Shown: in pieces, positions 41,409 to 50,131 of the stretch
Numbering within the stretch: the stretch's first letter is position 1
How the letters are laid out: the number at the start of each line of letters is the position of its first letter
Assembly (NCBI GenBank): GCA_019635355.1
Contig: JAHBZQ010000001.1
Span: 4,836,001-4,900,000, forward strand
DNA from: Rhizobacter sp.
GTDB taxonomy: Bacteria; Pseudomonadota; Gammaproteobacteria; Burkholderiales; Burkholderiaceae_C
DNA length: 64,000 nt
Direction of reading: 5' to 3'
Notes under the pieces: generated by a model
Told to the model about the DNA's origin: nothing
Seen by the model: only the letters and a program-made list of their open reading frames with translations
Database searches by the model: none
Made by a program: the position numbers and the translations under genes

Positions 41409-42917
41409 AGAGATGCCGAAGTCTTGGGGGAAATGGTTGAGCGCAGACAGCACGGGATACGGCGTCATACCACCCATCGCGCACAGCGAGCCGTGCAGCA
41501 TCGTGTCGCACAGGTCGCGCAGCAGTTGCACCTGCTGCGGCCCGTTGAGGTTCAGCGTGATCTTGTCGATGACCTCCACGCCGCGTGTCGAGCCGATGCG
41601 GCAGGGCGTGCACTTGCCGCAGCTCTCGATGGCGCAGAACTCCATCGCGTAGCGCGCGAGCTTCGAGAGGTCGGCCGTGTCGTCGTGCACCACGATGCCG
41701 CCGTGGCCGAGCACCCCGCCAATCGCAGCGTAGGCCTCGTAGTCGAGCGGCACGTCCCACTGCGACTCGGGCAGGTAGGTGCCCAGCGGCCCGCCCACCT
41801 GCACGGCCTTGATGGGGCGACCCGAGGCCGAGCCGCCGCCGTAGTCGTAGAGCAGCTCGCGAAGCGTCACGCCGAAGGCCTTTTCCACCAGCCCGCCGCG
41901 CTTGATGTTGCCGGCGAGCTGGATGGGCAGGGTGCCGCGCGAGCGGCCCATGCCGAAGTCCTGGTAGTAGCTCGCGCCGCGCGCCAGGATGATGGGCACG
42001 CTGGCCAGCGTGATCACGTTGTTGACCACGGTGGGCTGGCCGAAGAGGCCCGCGAGCGCCGGCACCGGCGGCTTGGCGCGCACGATGCCGCGCTTGCCTT
42101 CCAGGCTTTCGAGCAGCGCGGTCTCTTCGCCGCACACGTAGGAGCCCGCGCCCTTGCGCACCTCGAGCTTGAAGCCGCCCAGGTGGCCGGCAGCCTCCGC
42201 GAGGCGGATGGCTTCGTTCAGCGTGGCGATCGCATGCGGGTACTCGGAGCGGGTGTAGATGTAGCCCTGCGTCGCGCCGGTGGCGAGCCCGGCGATCACC
42301 ATGCCTTCGATCAGCATGAAGGGGTCGCCCTCCATCACCATGCGGTCGGAATAGGTGCCCGAGTCGCCTTCGTCGGCATTGCAGACGATGTACTTCTGCG
42401 CGGCTTGCGCACCGAGCACCGTCTTCCACTTGATGCCGGCCGGGAAGGCCGCGCCGCCGCGCCCGCGCAGGCCCGAGTCGATCACCTGCTGCACGATCTC
42501 TTCGGGCTTGAGCGTCAGCGCGTGCCGCAGGCCCCGGAAGCCGTCGTGTGCGCGGTAGTCGTCGAGCGAGAGCGGGTCGGTCACGCCCATGCGGGCGAAG
42601 GTGAGGCGCTCCTGCTTCTTGAGGTACTCGATCTCTTCGGTCGGGCCGAGGTGCAGCGCGTGGGCGCCACCGGAAAGAAAGCCGGCGTCGAACAGCGAAG
42701 GCACGTCGTCCGGCGTGACCGGCCCGTAGGCGATGCGGCCCCGCTCGGTGCGCACTTCCACCAGCGGCTCCAGCCAGAAGAGGCCGCGCGAGCCGTTGCG
42801 GATCAACTGGACATCGAGGCCGCGGCGTGCGGCTTCGTCGGCGATGCGGCGCGCGACGCGGTCGGCGCCGACCGCGAGCGCTGCGGAGTCGCGCGGCACG
42901 TAGACGGTGACGCTCAT
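41331..42917 (-). CDS. fdsB: NAD-dependent formate dehydrogenase, FMN/NADH-binding beta subunit
   Basis: Diaphorase subunit, 528 residues, homologous to NuoF with a thioredoxin-like ferredoxin N-terminus. FMN/NAD(H) motifs SGLRGRGGAAFPAGIKW and YIVCNADEGDSGTYSDR, then the [4Fe-4S] motif ESCGKCTPCRIGS near residue 450. It takes electrons from FdsA and reduces NAD+. The last 23 residues (VRAEPVEALRQAQGERREA) and the stop codon are encoded by the REP-like cluster, so they are not native protein sequence. ATG overlaps the fdsG stop (ATGA). Confidence 0.96.
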   Translation of the reverse strand: MSVTVYVPRDSAALAVGADRVARRIADEAARRGLDVQLIRNGSRGLFWLEPLVEVRTERGRIAYGPVTPDDVPSLFDAGFLSGGAHALHLGPTEEIEYLKKQERLTFARMGVTDPLSLDDYRAHDGFRGLRHALTLKPEEIVQQVIDSGLRGRGGAAFPAGIKWKTVLGAQAAQKYIVCNADEGDSGTYSDRMVMEGDPFMLIEGMVIAGLATGATQGYIYTRSEYPHAIATLNEAIRLAEAAGHLGGFKLEVRKGAGSYVCGEETALLESLEGKRGIVRAKPPVPALAGLFGQPTVVNNVITLASVPIILARGASYYQDFGMGRSRGTLPIQLAGNIKRGGLVEKAFGVTLRELLYDYGGGSASGRPIKAVQVGGPLGTYLPESQWDVPLDYEAYAAIGGVLGHGGIVVHDDTADLSKLARYAMEFCAIESCGKCTPCRIGSTRGVEVIDKITLNLNGPQQVQLLRDLCDTMLHGSLCAMGGMTPYPVLSALNHFPQDFGISPVRAEPVEALRQAQGERREATSRSG

Positions 42918-43393
42918 GGCTGCGCCTCCTGGGCCAGTAGGGCGTCGAGCCGCTGCGGCGTCATGCGGGCGTGCAGCTCGTCGCCGAGCATCAGCGCAGG
43001 CGACGAGGCGCACAGGCCGAGGCAATACACCGGCTCCAGCGTGTAGGCGCCGTCTTTCGAGTGGCCGTGCATGGCGCATCCCAGCTTGTGCTCGGCGTGT
43101 GCGATCAATTCGTCTGCGCCCATGGCCTTGCACGACTCGGCGCGGCAGATCTGCAGCAGCCGCCCGGACGCCGGCTGGCTTCGGAAGTGGTGGTAGTAGG
43201 TGACGACGCCGTGCACCTCGGCCCGCGACAGGTTGAGCGCCTCGGCGACGCGCGGCACCACGTCGGCGGGGATGAAGCCCAGGGCATCCTGCAGCTCGTG
43301 CAGGATGGGCAACAAGGCCCCGGGCTCGGCGGCGCGGCGCGTGAGCACCTCGTCGACGAGTGCCAGGGTCTCAGTGGTGGACACGGTCGTCAT
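42914..43393 (-). CDS. fdsG: NAD-dependent formate dehydrogenase, [2Fe-2S] gamma subunit
   Basis: A 159-residue NuoE-like subunit. The thioredoxin-like [2Fe-2S] ligands are seen as CRAESC (about residues 83-88) and CLGLC (about 124-128), with the family helix LLPILHELQDALGFIPADVVPRVAEALNLSRAEVHGVVTYY cut here into its visible parts. It transfers electrons within the FdsGBA complex. Start ten bases after the transporter gene stop; overlaps fdsB by four bases. Confidence 0.96.
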   Translation of the reverse strand: MTTVSTTETLALVDEVLTRRAAEPGALLPILHELQDALGFIPADVVPRVAEALNLSRAEVHGVVTYYHHFRSQPASGRLLQICRAESCKAMGADELIAHAEHKLGCAMHGHSKDGAYTLEPVYCLGLCASSPALMLGDELHARMTPQRLDALLAQEAQP

Positions 43394-43403
43394 CGTTGCA
43401 AGG

Positions 43404-45077
43404 TCAGTTGAAGAATTTGGAAGCGCTGATCAGCGTCTTGTAGACACCCCAGGCCAGCGGCACACCGACCGCGAGCCACGCCAGCGCGACCACGACGGGC
43501 GAGGTCGTGCCGCCCGCGCCTCGGCCGCTGCCGACCTCGGCCGCCGCGGCGCGCTCATGTGCCAGGCGTTTCTCTTCCGCGAGCTCCGCCTCGCTCATGA
43601 ACCACTTGTCGGCCACCGGCCGGATCAAGAGGTTGCAGATGAGCCCGATCACCAGCATGCCCACCAGGATGTACATGGTCTGGTTGTAGACCTGCTCGCG
43701 CGGAATGCCAAGCCCCAGCTGGTAGTCGCGCATGTAGTTCACGACCACCGGGCCCAGGATGCCGGCGGTGGCCCACGCCGTGAGCAGGCGGCCGTGGATG
43801 GCGCCCACCATCTGCGTGCCGAAGAGGTCGGCGAGATACGCCGGCACGGTGGCGAAGCCGCCGCCGTACATGCTGAGGATGATGCAGACCGCCGCCACGA
43901 AGAGCAGCATGCTGCCCGCCGCCGCGCTGCCCGGCATTGACGCATAGCAGATGCCGCCCAGCACGAAGAACACCACGTAGGTCATCTTGCGGCCGAGCTT
44001 GTCGGACAGGCTGGCCCAGAAGAAGCGGCCGCCGATGTTGAAGAGGCTCAGGAGCGCGGTGAAGCCCGCGGCCACGCCGGCGATCGCGGTGAGCTGCGCC
44101 TTGTCGAGCTCGCCGAATTTCTTGGCCACGCCGATCAGGCTGCCGCCGAACACCTCTTGCAGCATGGGGCTCGCCATGCCGATCACGCCGATGCCGGCCG
44201 AGACGTTCATGCACAGCACGATCCACACCAGCCAGAACTGCGGGATGCCCCAGACCTTCTTCACGTGCACGTGGCGCTGCGTGATCATGGCGTTGCTGGT
44301 GTCGGCCGCCTTGGGCACCCAGCCCGCGGGCTTCCAGCCGGTGGGCGGCACGCGGTAGCCGAAGGCGCCGCCCAGCATGAAGACGAAGTAGACGAGCGCC
44401 ATCACGATGAAGGTCTGCGTCACGCCCACGTCGGTGGGCGTTGCAAAGGTCTTCATCAGCTCGGCCGCGAGCGGCGAGCCGATCATGGCGCCGCCGCCGA
44501 AGCCCATGATGGCCATGCCGGTGGCCATGCCGCGCCGGTCGGGGAACCACTTGATGAGCGTCGACACCGGCGAGATGTAGCCGAGCCCGAGGCCAATGCC
44601 CCCGATCACGCCCGAGCCGAGGATCATCAGCCAGAACTGGTGCAGGTGGATGCCCAAGGCCGAGATCAGCATGCCGCCGCACCAGCACACCGCGCTCACC
44701 ACGCCGGCCTTGCGCGGGCCGGCGCGCTCAAGCCAGCCGCCCCAGAGCGCCGCCGAGCAGCCGAGGAAGACGAAGAAGAGCGTGTACATCCAGCCCAGCG
44801 TGGAGATCTTCCAGTCGCAGGTGGTGGTGAAGAGCTCGGCGAAGAAGCCGACCTCGGGGCCGCACTTGATGGCCTCCTTGATGCCCAGCGCCTTCGACAG
44901 CGGCAGCCAGAACACCGAGAAGCCATAGGCCATGCCGATGCACAGGTGGATGGCGAGGGCCGCCGGTGGCACCAGCCATCGGTTGAAGCCGGGGCCGGCG
45001 ATGGTGCGTTCCTTGTCCAACAACCCAGGGGCGGCGCCTGGCGCGGCCCCCATCGTTCCCAGTCCGACTGACGACAT
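43404..45077 (-). CDS. OFA family (oxalate/formate antiporter) MFS transporter
   Basis: A 557-residue major-facilitator transporter of the OFA family, with about 12 membrane helices and a C-terminal extra hydrophobic pair (about 530-550). Visible: NRWLVPPAALAIHLCIGMAYGFSVFWLPL, YISPVSTLIKWFPDRRGMATGMAIMGFGGGAMIGSP (OFA signature between helices 4 and 5). As first gene of the fds operon it most likely brings in formate or oxalate. ATG at 45077 has GGAG eight bases upstream; a start at 45125 is possible but weaker. Confidence 0.9.
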   Translation of the reverse strand: MSSVGLGTMGAAPGAAPGLLDKERTIAGPGFNRWLVPPAALAIHLCIGMAYGFSVFWLPLSKALGIKEAIKCGPEVGFFAELFTTTCDWKISTLGWMYTLFFVFLGCSAALWGGWLERAGPRKAGVVSAVCWCGGMLISALGIHLHQFWLMILGSGVIGGIGLGLGYISPVSTLIKWFPDRRGMATGMAIMGFGGGAMIGSPLAAELMKTFATPTDVGVTQTFIVMALVYFVFMLGGAFGYRVPPTGWKPAGWVPKAADTSNAMITQRHVHVKKVWGIPQFWLVWIVLCMNVSAGIGVIGMASPMLQEVFGGSLIGVAKKFGELDKAQLTAIAGVAAGFTALLSLFNIGGRFFWASLSDKLGRKMTYVVFFVLGGICYASMPGSAAAGSMLLFVAAVCIILSMYGGGFATVPAYLADLFGTQMVGAIHGRLLTAWATAGILGPVVVNYMRDYQLGLGIPREQVYNQTMYILVGMLVIGLICNLLIRPVADKWFMSEAELAEEKRLAHERAAAAEVGSGRGAGGTTSPVVVALAWLAVGVPLAWGVYKTLISASKFFN

Positions 45078-45205
45078 GCTGTGGTCTCCAGGTGTGGGCG
45101 GGGTCGTGGCCCCGCGTTGATCCATATAGGAGGCGCTGGGCATATGAGTTGCTCGCGCCAACCCGAATGTATGAAACACCTGCGCCGCAGCACAATAAGT
45201 CGACC

Positions 45206-45226
45206 AACGCTGAATCCATCGGCGTT
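45206..45226. promoter_or_regulatory. Imperfect palindrome in the fds control region
   Basis: AACGCTGA at 45206-45213 faces TCGGCGTT at 45219-45226 around a five-base centre, seven of eight pairs matched. It lies in the 170-base gap between the divergent OFA transporter (45077) and regulator (45248), 21 bases before the regulator start. Candidate operator for the adjacent regulator; inference only. A GC hairpin GCGGGG/CCCCGC also lies at about 45099-45116. Confidence 0.4.
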
Positions 45227-45247
45227 TCACAGCATAAGGATCAACCC

Positions 45248-46357
45248 TTGCACAAGGTGAGCATCCACCCGCGCTGGACGATCGCGCGGCCCGACGGCGA
45301 AGCGCTGGCCCAGCGCCTGCTCGAAGTGCTGGTCGACGTGCACGAGCACGGCAGCCTCTCGGCCGCCTGCAAGCACTCGGGCATGTCGTACCGCCATGCG
45401 TGGGAACTGATCCGCCAGGGCGAGGCGCTGCTCGGCCTGCCGCTCCTGAGCATGGAGCGCGGCAAGGGCTCGAGCCTCACCGAGCTGGGTGAGAAGCTGG
45501 TGTGGGCCGACCGGCGCATCAACGCGCGGCTCTCGCCGCTCTTCATGTCGCTCGCCTCGGAGCTCGAAGCCGAGATCGAGAAAGTGTGCGGGCCGGCGCA
45601 GGCGCTCTTGCGCATCCACGCGAACCACGGCTTCGCGGTCGAGACCTTGCGCCACTTCCTCGCGCAGGCGAGCGTGCCGCACGAGCTCAAGTACTGCGGC
45701 AGCGTGGAGGCGGTGGCGGCGCTGCATGGCCAGGCCTGCGAGGTGGCGGGCTTCGCGGTGCCGCTGGGGGAGTTCGAGCCTGCGGTGGTGGCGCACTACG
45801 CGCGGTGGTTCGATGTGCGCTCGCAGCGCATCATCCACGTCACCACCCGCGAGCAGGGGCTGATGGTGGCGCCCGGCAACCCCAAGAAGCTCTACGAGGT
45901 GAAGCACCTCGCGCGCCCCGGCGTCCGCTTCATCAACCGGCAGCCCGGCTCGGGCACCCGCCTGCTGCTCGACCTGATGCTGAACAAGCAGGGCCTGGAG
46001 CCGGCGAGCGTGCATGGCCACGAGCAATGCGAGTTCACGCACGCGGCGGTGGCGGCCTATGTGGCGAGTGGCATGGCCGACGTGGGCTTTGGCGTGGAGA
46101 CGCCGGCGCGCCGCTTCAAGCTCGATTTCATCCCGCTGCAGACCGAGCGCTATTTCCTGCTGTGCGACGAGCGGGCGATGGACACGCCGGTGGTGCAGCA
46201 GATGCTGGCCATCCTGCGCAGCGCCGAGTTCCGGAAGGCGGTGAACCTGTTGCCCGGCTACCGCGCCGACGGCTCGGGCACGGTGATGAAGATGGACGAG
46301 GCTTTCGAGACGCTGCAGGCGGAGAGTCCGCGGCGGCGGCGCACCCGTTCGGGCTGA
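45248..46357 (+). CDS. ModE-HTH / periplasmic-binding-like domain regulator (probable formate regulator)
   Basis: A 369-residue regulator. The N-terminal ModE/LysR-like winged helix (about 20-90) reads EVLVDVHEHGSLSAACKHSGMSYRHAWELIRQ, followed by GSSLTELGEKLVWADRR. The C-terminal part (about 120-350) is a type-2 periplasmic-binding-like fold with LMVAPGNPKKLYEVKHLARPG and FINRQPGSGTRLLLD, as in molybdate-binding relatives. The start is TTG 45248 with AAGGA seven bases upstream. It is divergent from the formate operon, as fdsR is in Cupriavidus; it may sense molybdate or formate. The final RRRRTRSG residues and stop codon run into a REP-like repeat. Confidence 0.82.
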   Translation: MHKVSIHPRWTIARPDGEALAQRLLEVLVDVHEHGSLSAACKHSGMSYRHAWELIRQGEALLGLPLLSMERGKGSSLTELGEKLVWADRRINARLSPLFMSLASELEAEIEKVCGPAQALLRIHANHGFAVETLRHFLAQASVPHELKYCGSVEAVAALHGQACEVAGFAVPLGEFEPAVVAHYARWFDVRSQRIIHVTTREQGLMVAPGNPKKLYEVKHLARPGVRFINRQPGSGTRLLLDLMLNKQGLEPASVHGHEQCEFTHAAVAAYVASGMADVGFGVETPARRFKLDFIPLQTERYFLLCDERAMDTPVVQQMLAILRSAEFRKAVNLLPGYRADGSGTVMKMDEAFETLQAESPRRRRTRSG

Positions 46358-46450
46358 GCCTGTCGAAGCCCCGCAGCGCGCAGGCTTCGACAGGCTCAGC
46401 CCGAACGGAGCGTTGTGCGCGACACCGTTTGCCCTGAGCTTGTCGAAGGG
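46345..46450. repeat. REP-like intergenic repeat cluster 2 (three units)
   Basis: Units at 46345-46369, 46383-46408 and 46425-46450, alternating orientation; the first two form an inverted pair able to make a long hairpin. The regulator stop codon (46355-46357) lies inside the first unit. The cluster separates the convergent regulator and pqiC genes. Confidence 0.9.
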
Positions 46451-46484
46451 CCTTCAAGCGCTTCGGACCCCGAACGAGGGTGGT

Positions 46485-47072
46485 CTACGGGCAGCGCACG
46501 CCGGCGCCGTTGTACATGGCGAGCAGGCGCTGGCCCATCAGGTCGGCCAAGGCGTTGACGGCGCGGCGGTGCGCGGCCGCAAGCGCCTGCGCATCGCCGT
46601 TCACCGGCTCGCGCACGCTGCTGCGGCACACGAGCGGCGCGTTGCCCTTGGCGGTGGGCGTGGCCGTCCACACGGCTTCGATCCACACCTCGCGCGCGGC
46701 CATCGATTCGAAGCGCTGCACGTCGACCTTCAGGCGCACGAACTCGGGCGTGTGCAGCGCGCGCACGTCGACCGCGCCGAAGCGCTTGGCCAGGCGGTCG
46801 AAGAGCGCGGCGCGCAGCTCGTCGCGCAGCGGGGCAACCCACTGCTCCTGCTCGAGGATGCGCAGGCTGTCGTCGGGCAGGCGCACCACCCACTGCTGTT
46901 GGTCGACGGCGGGCGGCACGCCCACCGGGCCGATGTCGAGGGGCAGCGGCACCGTGCTCACGGCGTCGACGGGTGCGGCCTGCGTCGACAGCAGGCTGTG
47001 GAAACGCGGCGCGGGGGTCGACGAACACCCCGCGAGCAGCGCAACGGAAAGGGCCAGTGCAAGAAGCTTCAT
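46485..47072 (-). CDS. pqiC: PqiC-type outer-membrane lipoprotein
   Basis: A 195-residue lipoprotein with lipobox LLAGC (Cys16), of the ABC-type transport auxiliary lipoprotein (PqiC/LptE-like) family: SSTPAPRFHSLLS opening, VGVPPAVDQQQWVVRLPDDSLRILEQEQWVAPLRDELRAAL. It anchors the PqiB tube to the outer membrane. It follows pqiB by three bases. Last gene of the pqi operon. Confidence 0.92.
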   Translation of the reverse strand: MKLLALALSVALLAGCSSTPAPRFHSLLSTQAAPVDAVSTVPLPLDIGPVGVPPAVDQQQWVVRLPDDSLRILEQEQWVAPLRDELRAALFDRLAKRFGAVDVRALHTPEFVRLKVDVQRFESMAAREVWIEAVWTATPTAKGNAPLVCRSSVREPVNGDAQALAAAHRRAVNALADLMGQRLLAMYNGAGVRCP

Positions 47073-47075
47073 CGT

Positions 47076-48746
47076 TCAGCGTCGCTCAGGAGAGGCGGGA
47101 ATCTTCGCGTCGTCGGGCTTGCCGCGCAGCAGCGATTCCGGGTGGCGTTGCAGGTAATCGGTCAGCACGCGCAGCGACTGGGCGGCGCGTTGCAGGTCTT
47201 GCATCGTCTGCTCGGCGTTGCGCTGGATCGGCGCGGCCGGGTCGAAGAGGCTGCGGTCGGCGCGTTGCAGCGTTTCCTGCACCGACTGCAATGTCCGCCG
47301 CACCTCGGCCAGCGACGCTTGCGCCTCCGGCCGAAGCTGCGAGATCGCCTGGTTTGCCTGCGCCAGCGTTTCGTTGAGGTTGCGCCCGATCTCGTCGAAC
47401 GGCACCTTGTTGACCTTGGCCACGATCTCGGCGATCTGCGGCTGCACGTCGGCGAGCGTGCCCGGCACGGTCGGGATGGCGGGGATGGCGGTCGAGGTGT
47501 CGAGCTCGGCCTTCTGCACCTTGCCGGGGAAGTCGAGGGCCACGTACATCTGGCCGGTGAGCAGATTGCCGGTGCGGGCCTGCGCGCGCAGGCCGTTTTG
47601 CACCAGGCGCTGCAGCAGCGTGGTGTCGCGGCGCTTGTCGTCGTCGCCTTCCTGGCGCATGGAGTCGCGCACCGCGCCGAGCCGCGTCGGGTAGATCTCG
47701 GCTTCCACTTCCACGGGGAAGCGCTTGCGCTTGCCGTCGTAGTCGAGCCGGATGGCGCGGATCACGCCGATCTCGATGCCGAGGAAGTCGACCGGCGCAT
47801 CGATGTCGAGCCCGCGCACCGACTGGTCGAACACCATGCGCACGCGCAGCGGCGGGCCGTCGGGTGGGGCGAGCGCCGATTTGCGGTCGGCAAAGAGCTT
47901 GAAGCGGCTGCCGTCGGAGGCAGGCGGCAGGCCCTGCGTGCCCTGCGGGCGCTCGAACGAGATGCCGCCCGAGATCACCGAGGCCAGGGTCTGCGTGTCG
48001 ACCTTGAGGCCGCTGCTGTTGAGCGAGACCTCGACGCCGCTCGCGTTCCAGAAGCGCGTCTGGCTGTTCACGAGCTTGTCGTAGGGCGCCTCGATGAAGA
48101 TCTGCACCGAGAGCTCGTCGATGAGCGGGTCGAGGTTGTAGCCCACCACGCGGCCCACGCGGTTGCGCTTGTAGAGGATGGGCGAGCCCACGTCGAGCGA
48201 GCCGAGGTCTTCGGTGCGCAGCACGAAGCCGCGGCCCGGCTCGCCGCGCAGCACGAAGGGCGGGTTCTCCAGGCCGGTGAAGTGGCGCTTCTGCTTGGTG
48301 GACTCGCCGGCATCGACGCCGATGTAGGCGCCGGAGAAGAGTGTTTCGATGCCGCTCACGCCGGCGGTGTCGATGCGCGGGCGCACGACCCAGAAGCGGG
48401 TGTCTTCGACGGCGATGTTCGACACCGAGCGGTCGAGCCGCACCGTGGCCTGCACGTGGTCGCGTTTCTCGCTGAGTGTCACGGCCTCCACCCGGCCCAC
48501 CACCACTTCCTTGTAGCGCACCTCGGTCTTGCCGGGGCGCAGGCCGTTGGCGGAGTGGAAGTCGATCGTCACCTGTGGGCCGGTCGACAGCACCGCGCGG
48601 ATCAGCAGCGCCACGCCGACCGCCAGCGCCACGATGGGCACCAGCCACACGAGCGACGGCCCGTGCCACTTGCGCGTGACCGGCGTGGGTGGGCGCACCG
48701 GTGGTTCGGGCGGCGGAGGGGCGGAGCCGAGGGTGTCTTCGCTCAT
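47076..48746 (-). CDS. pqiB: PqiB-type MlaD-domain protein
   Basis: A 556-residue inner-membrane-anchored periplasmic protein with one N-terminal helix (about 30-52, LVWLVPIVALAVGVALLI) and three MlaD/MCE domains (about 57-150, 170-260, 300-410; each with a GLRPGKTEVRYKE- or FLGIEIGVI-like core), then a helical needle region (about 430-540). PqiB hexamers stack to form a lipid-conducting tube across the periplasm. Overlaps the upstream pqiA copy as ATGA. Confidence 0.94.
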   Translation of the reverse strand: MSEDTLGSAPPPPEPPVRPPTPVTRKWHGPSLVWLVPIVALAVGVALLIRAVLSTGPQVTIDFHSANGLRPGKTEVRYKEVVVGRVEAVTLSEKRDHVQATVRLDRSVSNIAVEDTRFWVVRPRIDTAGVSGIETLFSGAYIGVDAGESTKQKRHFTGLENPPFVLRGEPGRGFVLRTEDLGSLDVGSPILYKRNRVGRVVGYNLDPLIDELSVQIFIEAPYDKLVNSQTRFWNASGVEVSLNSSGLKVDTQTLASVISGGISFERPQGTQGLPPASDGSRFKLFADRKSALAPPDGPPLRVRMVFDQSVRGLDIDAPVDFLGIEIGVIRAIRLDYDGKRKRFPVEVEAEIYPTRLGAVRDSMRQEGDDDKRRDTTLLQRLVQNGLRAQARTGNLLTGQMYVALDFPGKVQKAELDTSTAIPAIPTVPGTLADVQPQIAEIVAKVNKVPFDEIGRNLNETLAQANQAISQLRPEAQASLAEVRRTLQSVQETLQRADRSLFDPAAPIQRNAEQTMQDLQRAAQSLRVLTDYLQRHPESLLRGKPDDAKIPASPERR

Positions 48747-49396
48747 GAGGGGCGGTTGTTGTCTTCTTCTTCGGGCCAGATCAATCGGGGGTCGAAACTG
48801 CCGGCGGCGAGCATCGTGAGCACCACCACCGCACCGAACGCCAGCAAACCGGGTTCCGGGGCCACGCCGCCCAGTGCGCCGAAGCGGATGGTGCCCACCA
48901 GCAGCACGACCACGAACACGTCGAGCATCGACCAGTGACCCACCGCTTCGATCATGCGGTAGAGCTGCGCCCGCTCGACCTGCTTCCAGCGCGAGCGGCG
49001 TTGGGCGGTGACGGCGAGCACCAGCAGCGCGCCGATCTTCAAGAGCGGCACCGCGATGCTCGCGATGAAGACGATGAGGGCGAGCATCCAGTCGCCACCG
49101 TGGCGCAGCTCCTCGATGCCGCCGAGGATGGTGTGCAGCGTCTCGCCCTCGAAGACGTTGCTCGTCGACATGATGGGCAGCAGGTTGGCCGGGACGTAGA
49201 GGATGCTCGCGGCGATCAGGTAGGCCCAGGTGCGCTGCAGGCTGCGCGGGCGCCGGTGGTGCAGCGGCGTCGCGCAGCGCGGGCAGAGCAGGGGCGTGCT
49301 GTCGGCCACCGGGTGCAGCAGCTGCGAGACGCGCCCGCAGGTGGGGCAGCCGTAGAGCTTGAGCTGCTGCCCGGTCTGCACGGCTGCATCGCTCAT
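48743..49396 (-). CDS. pqiA: PqiA domain protein, second half
   Basis: A 217-residue inner-membrane protein with a PqiA domain: zinc-ribbon CPTC and CPRC pairs (residues about 16-45) followed by four hydrophobic helices including TWAYLIAASILYVPANLLPIM and a WSMLDVFVVVLLVGTIRFG motif. In E. coli both PqiA domains are in one chain; here they are two adjacent genes overlapping as ATGA. Partner of PqiB. Confidence 0.92.
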   Translation of the reverse strand: MSDAAVQTGQQLKLYGCPTCGRVSQLLHPVADSTPLLCPRCATPLHHRRPRSLQRTWAYLIAASILYVPANLLPIMSTSNVFEGETLHTILGGIEELRHGGDWMLALIVFIASIAVPLLKIGALLVLAVTAQRRSRWKQVERAQLYRMIEAVGHWSMLDVFVVVLLVGTIRFGALGGVAPEPGLLAFGAVVVLTMLAAGSFDPRLIWPEEEDNNRPS

Positions 49397-50082
49397 GCGA
49401 TGCCCCCGATCTCGCCGCTGCGCTTCCACAGGGTGTGCGTGCCGGCTGCGGTGATGGCGGTGATGAGCAGCGTGACCGCGCCGTAGGCGAAGAGCCCGAT
49501 GCCCGGCGTGGCGCTGGTGAGCGAGGCGCAGCGCACCACCGCGACCAGCGTGCCCAGCATGAAGACTTCGGGCATGCCCCAGCGCGTGACGAAGACGAGC
49601 ATGTGCATCGCCGGCACGAAGCCGCGCGGCACGATGCCGCGCACCAGCGAGCCCAGCAGGTACAGGCGCAGGAGGGTGAAGACCAGCGGGAAGACGAGCG
49701 CCGTGGCCGCGGTGAGCACGGCGATGAAGGGCTGGCCTGCCGTCCACGTGGCCTCGATGGCCTGCGGCAGCGTGGCCTGGCTCACCACGCCCTGGAAGTC
49801 GAGCGTGACGATGGGGGCGCTGTTGCCGATGAGGATGAGCAGCAGCGAGGCGATGGCGAAGGCCAGCAGCTTCTCGGTGCCGATCACGTGGCCGCGGCCG
49901 AGCAGGGCGTTGCAGCGCTGGCAGCGGGCGACGGTGCCGCGGGCGAGCGTGATGCGCTCGTGCACCGCATCGCACTCGTGGCAGACGACCAGGTCGGGCC
50001 GCGCAGCGAGTGCTGCCGAGGTGCGAGCCGCTGCCGGCGCATGGGGCGCGTAGGCGGGGGGGCTCGACAGGGGTTCGGTCAT
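49393..50082 (-). CDS. pqiA: PqiA domain protein, first half
   Basis: A 229-residue inner-membrane protein, the N-terminal equivalent of E. coli PqiA: CHEC and CQRC zinc-ribbon pairs (about residues 34-58), then four helices including LLAFAIASLLLILIGNSAPIVTL and the WGMPEVFMLGTLVAVVR motif. First gene of the pqi operon; the operon maintains outer-membrane lipid homeostasis, with a role in stress tolerance. Confidence 0.92.
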   Translation of the reverse strand: MTEPLSSPPAYAPHAPAAARTSAALAARPDLVVCHECDAVHERITLARGTVARCQRCNALLGRGHVIGTEKLLAFAIASLLLILIGNSAPIVTLDFQGVVSQATLPQAIEATWTAGQPFIAVLTAATALVFPLVFTLLRLYLLGSLVRGIVPRGFVPAMHMLVFVTRWGMPEVFMLGTLVAVVRCASLTSATPGIGLFAYGAVTLLITAITAAGTHTLWKRSGEIGGIA

Positions 50083-50131
50083 CCGGCGATCTTAGCGGCG
50101 CCCCTTGCGGGGCCCCAGCCGGGCCGGGCGA

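Noticed and set aside
46345..46450. Repeat clusters as a possible CRISPR array
   Set aside because: Units alternate in orientation, spacers are irregular and short, and no cas genes are present; they fit REP-like elements.
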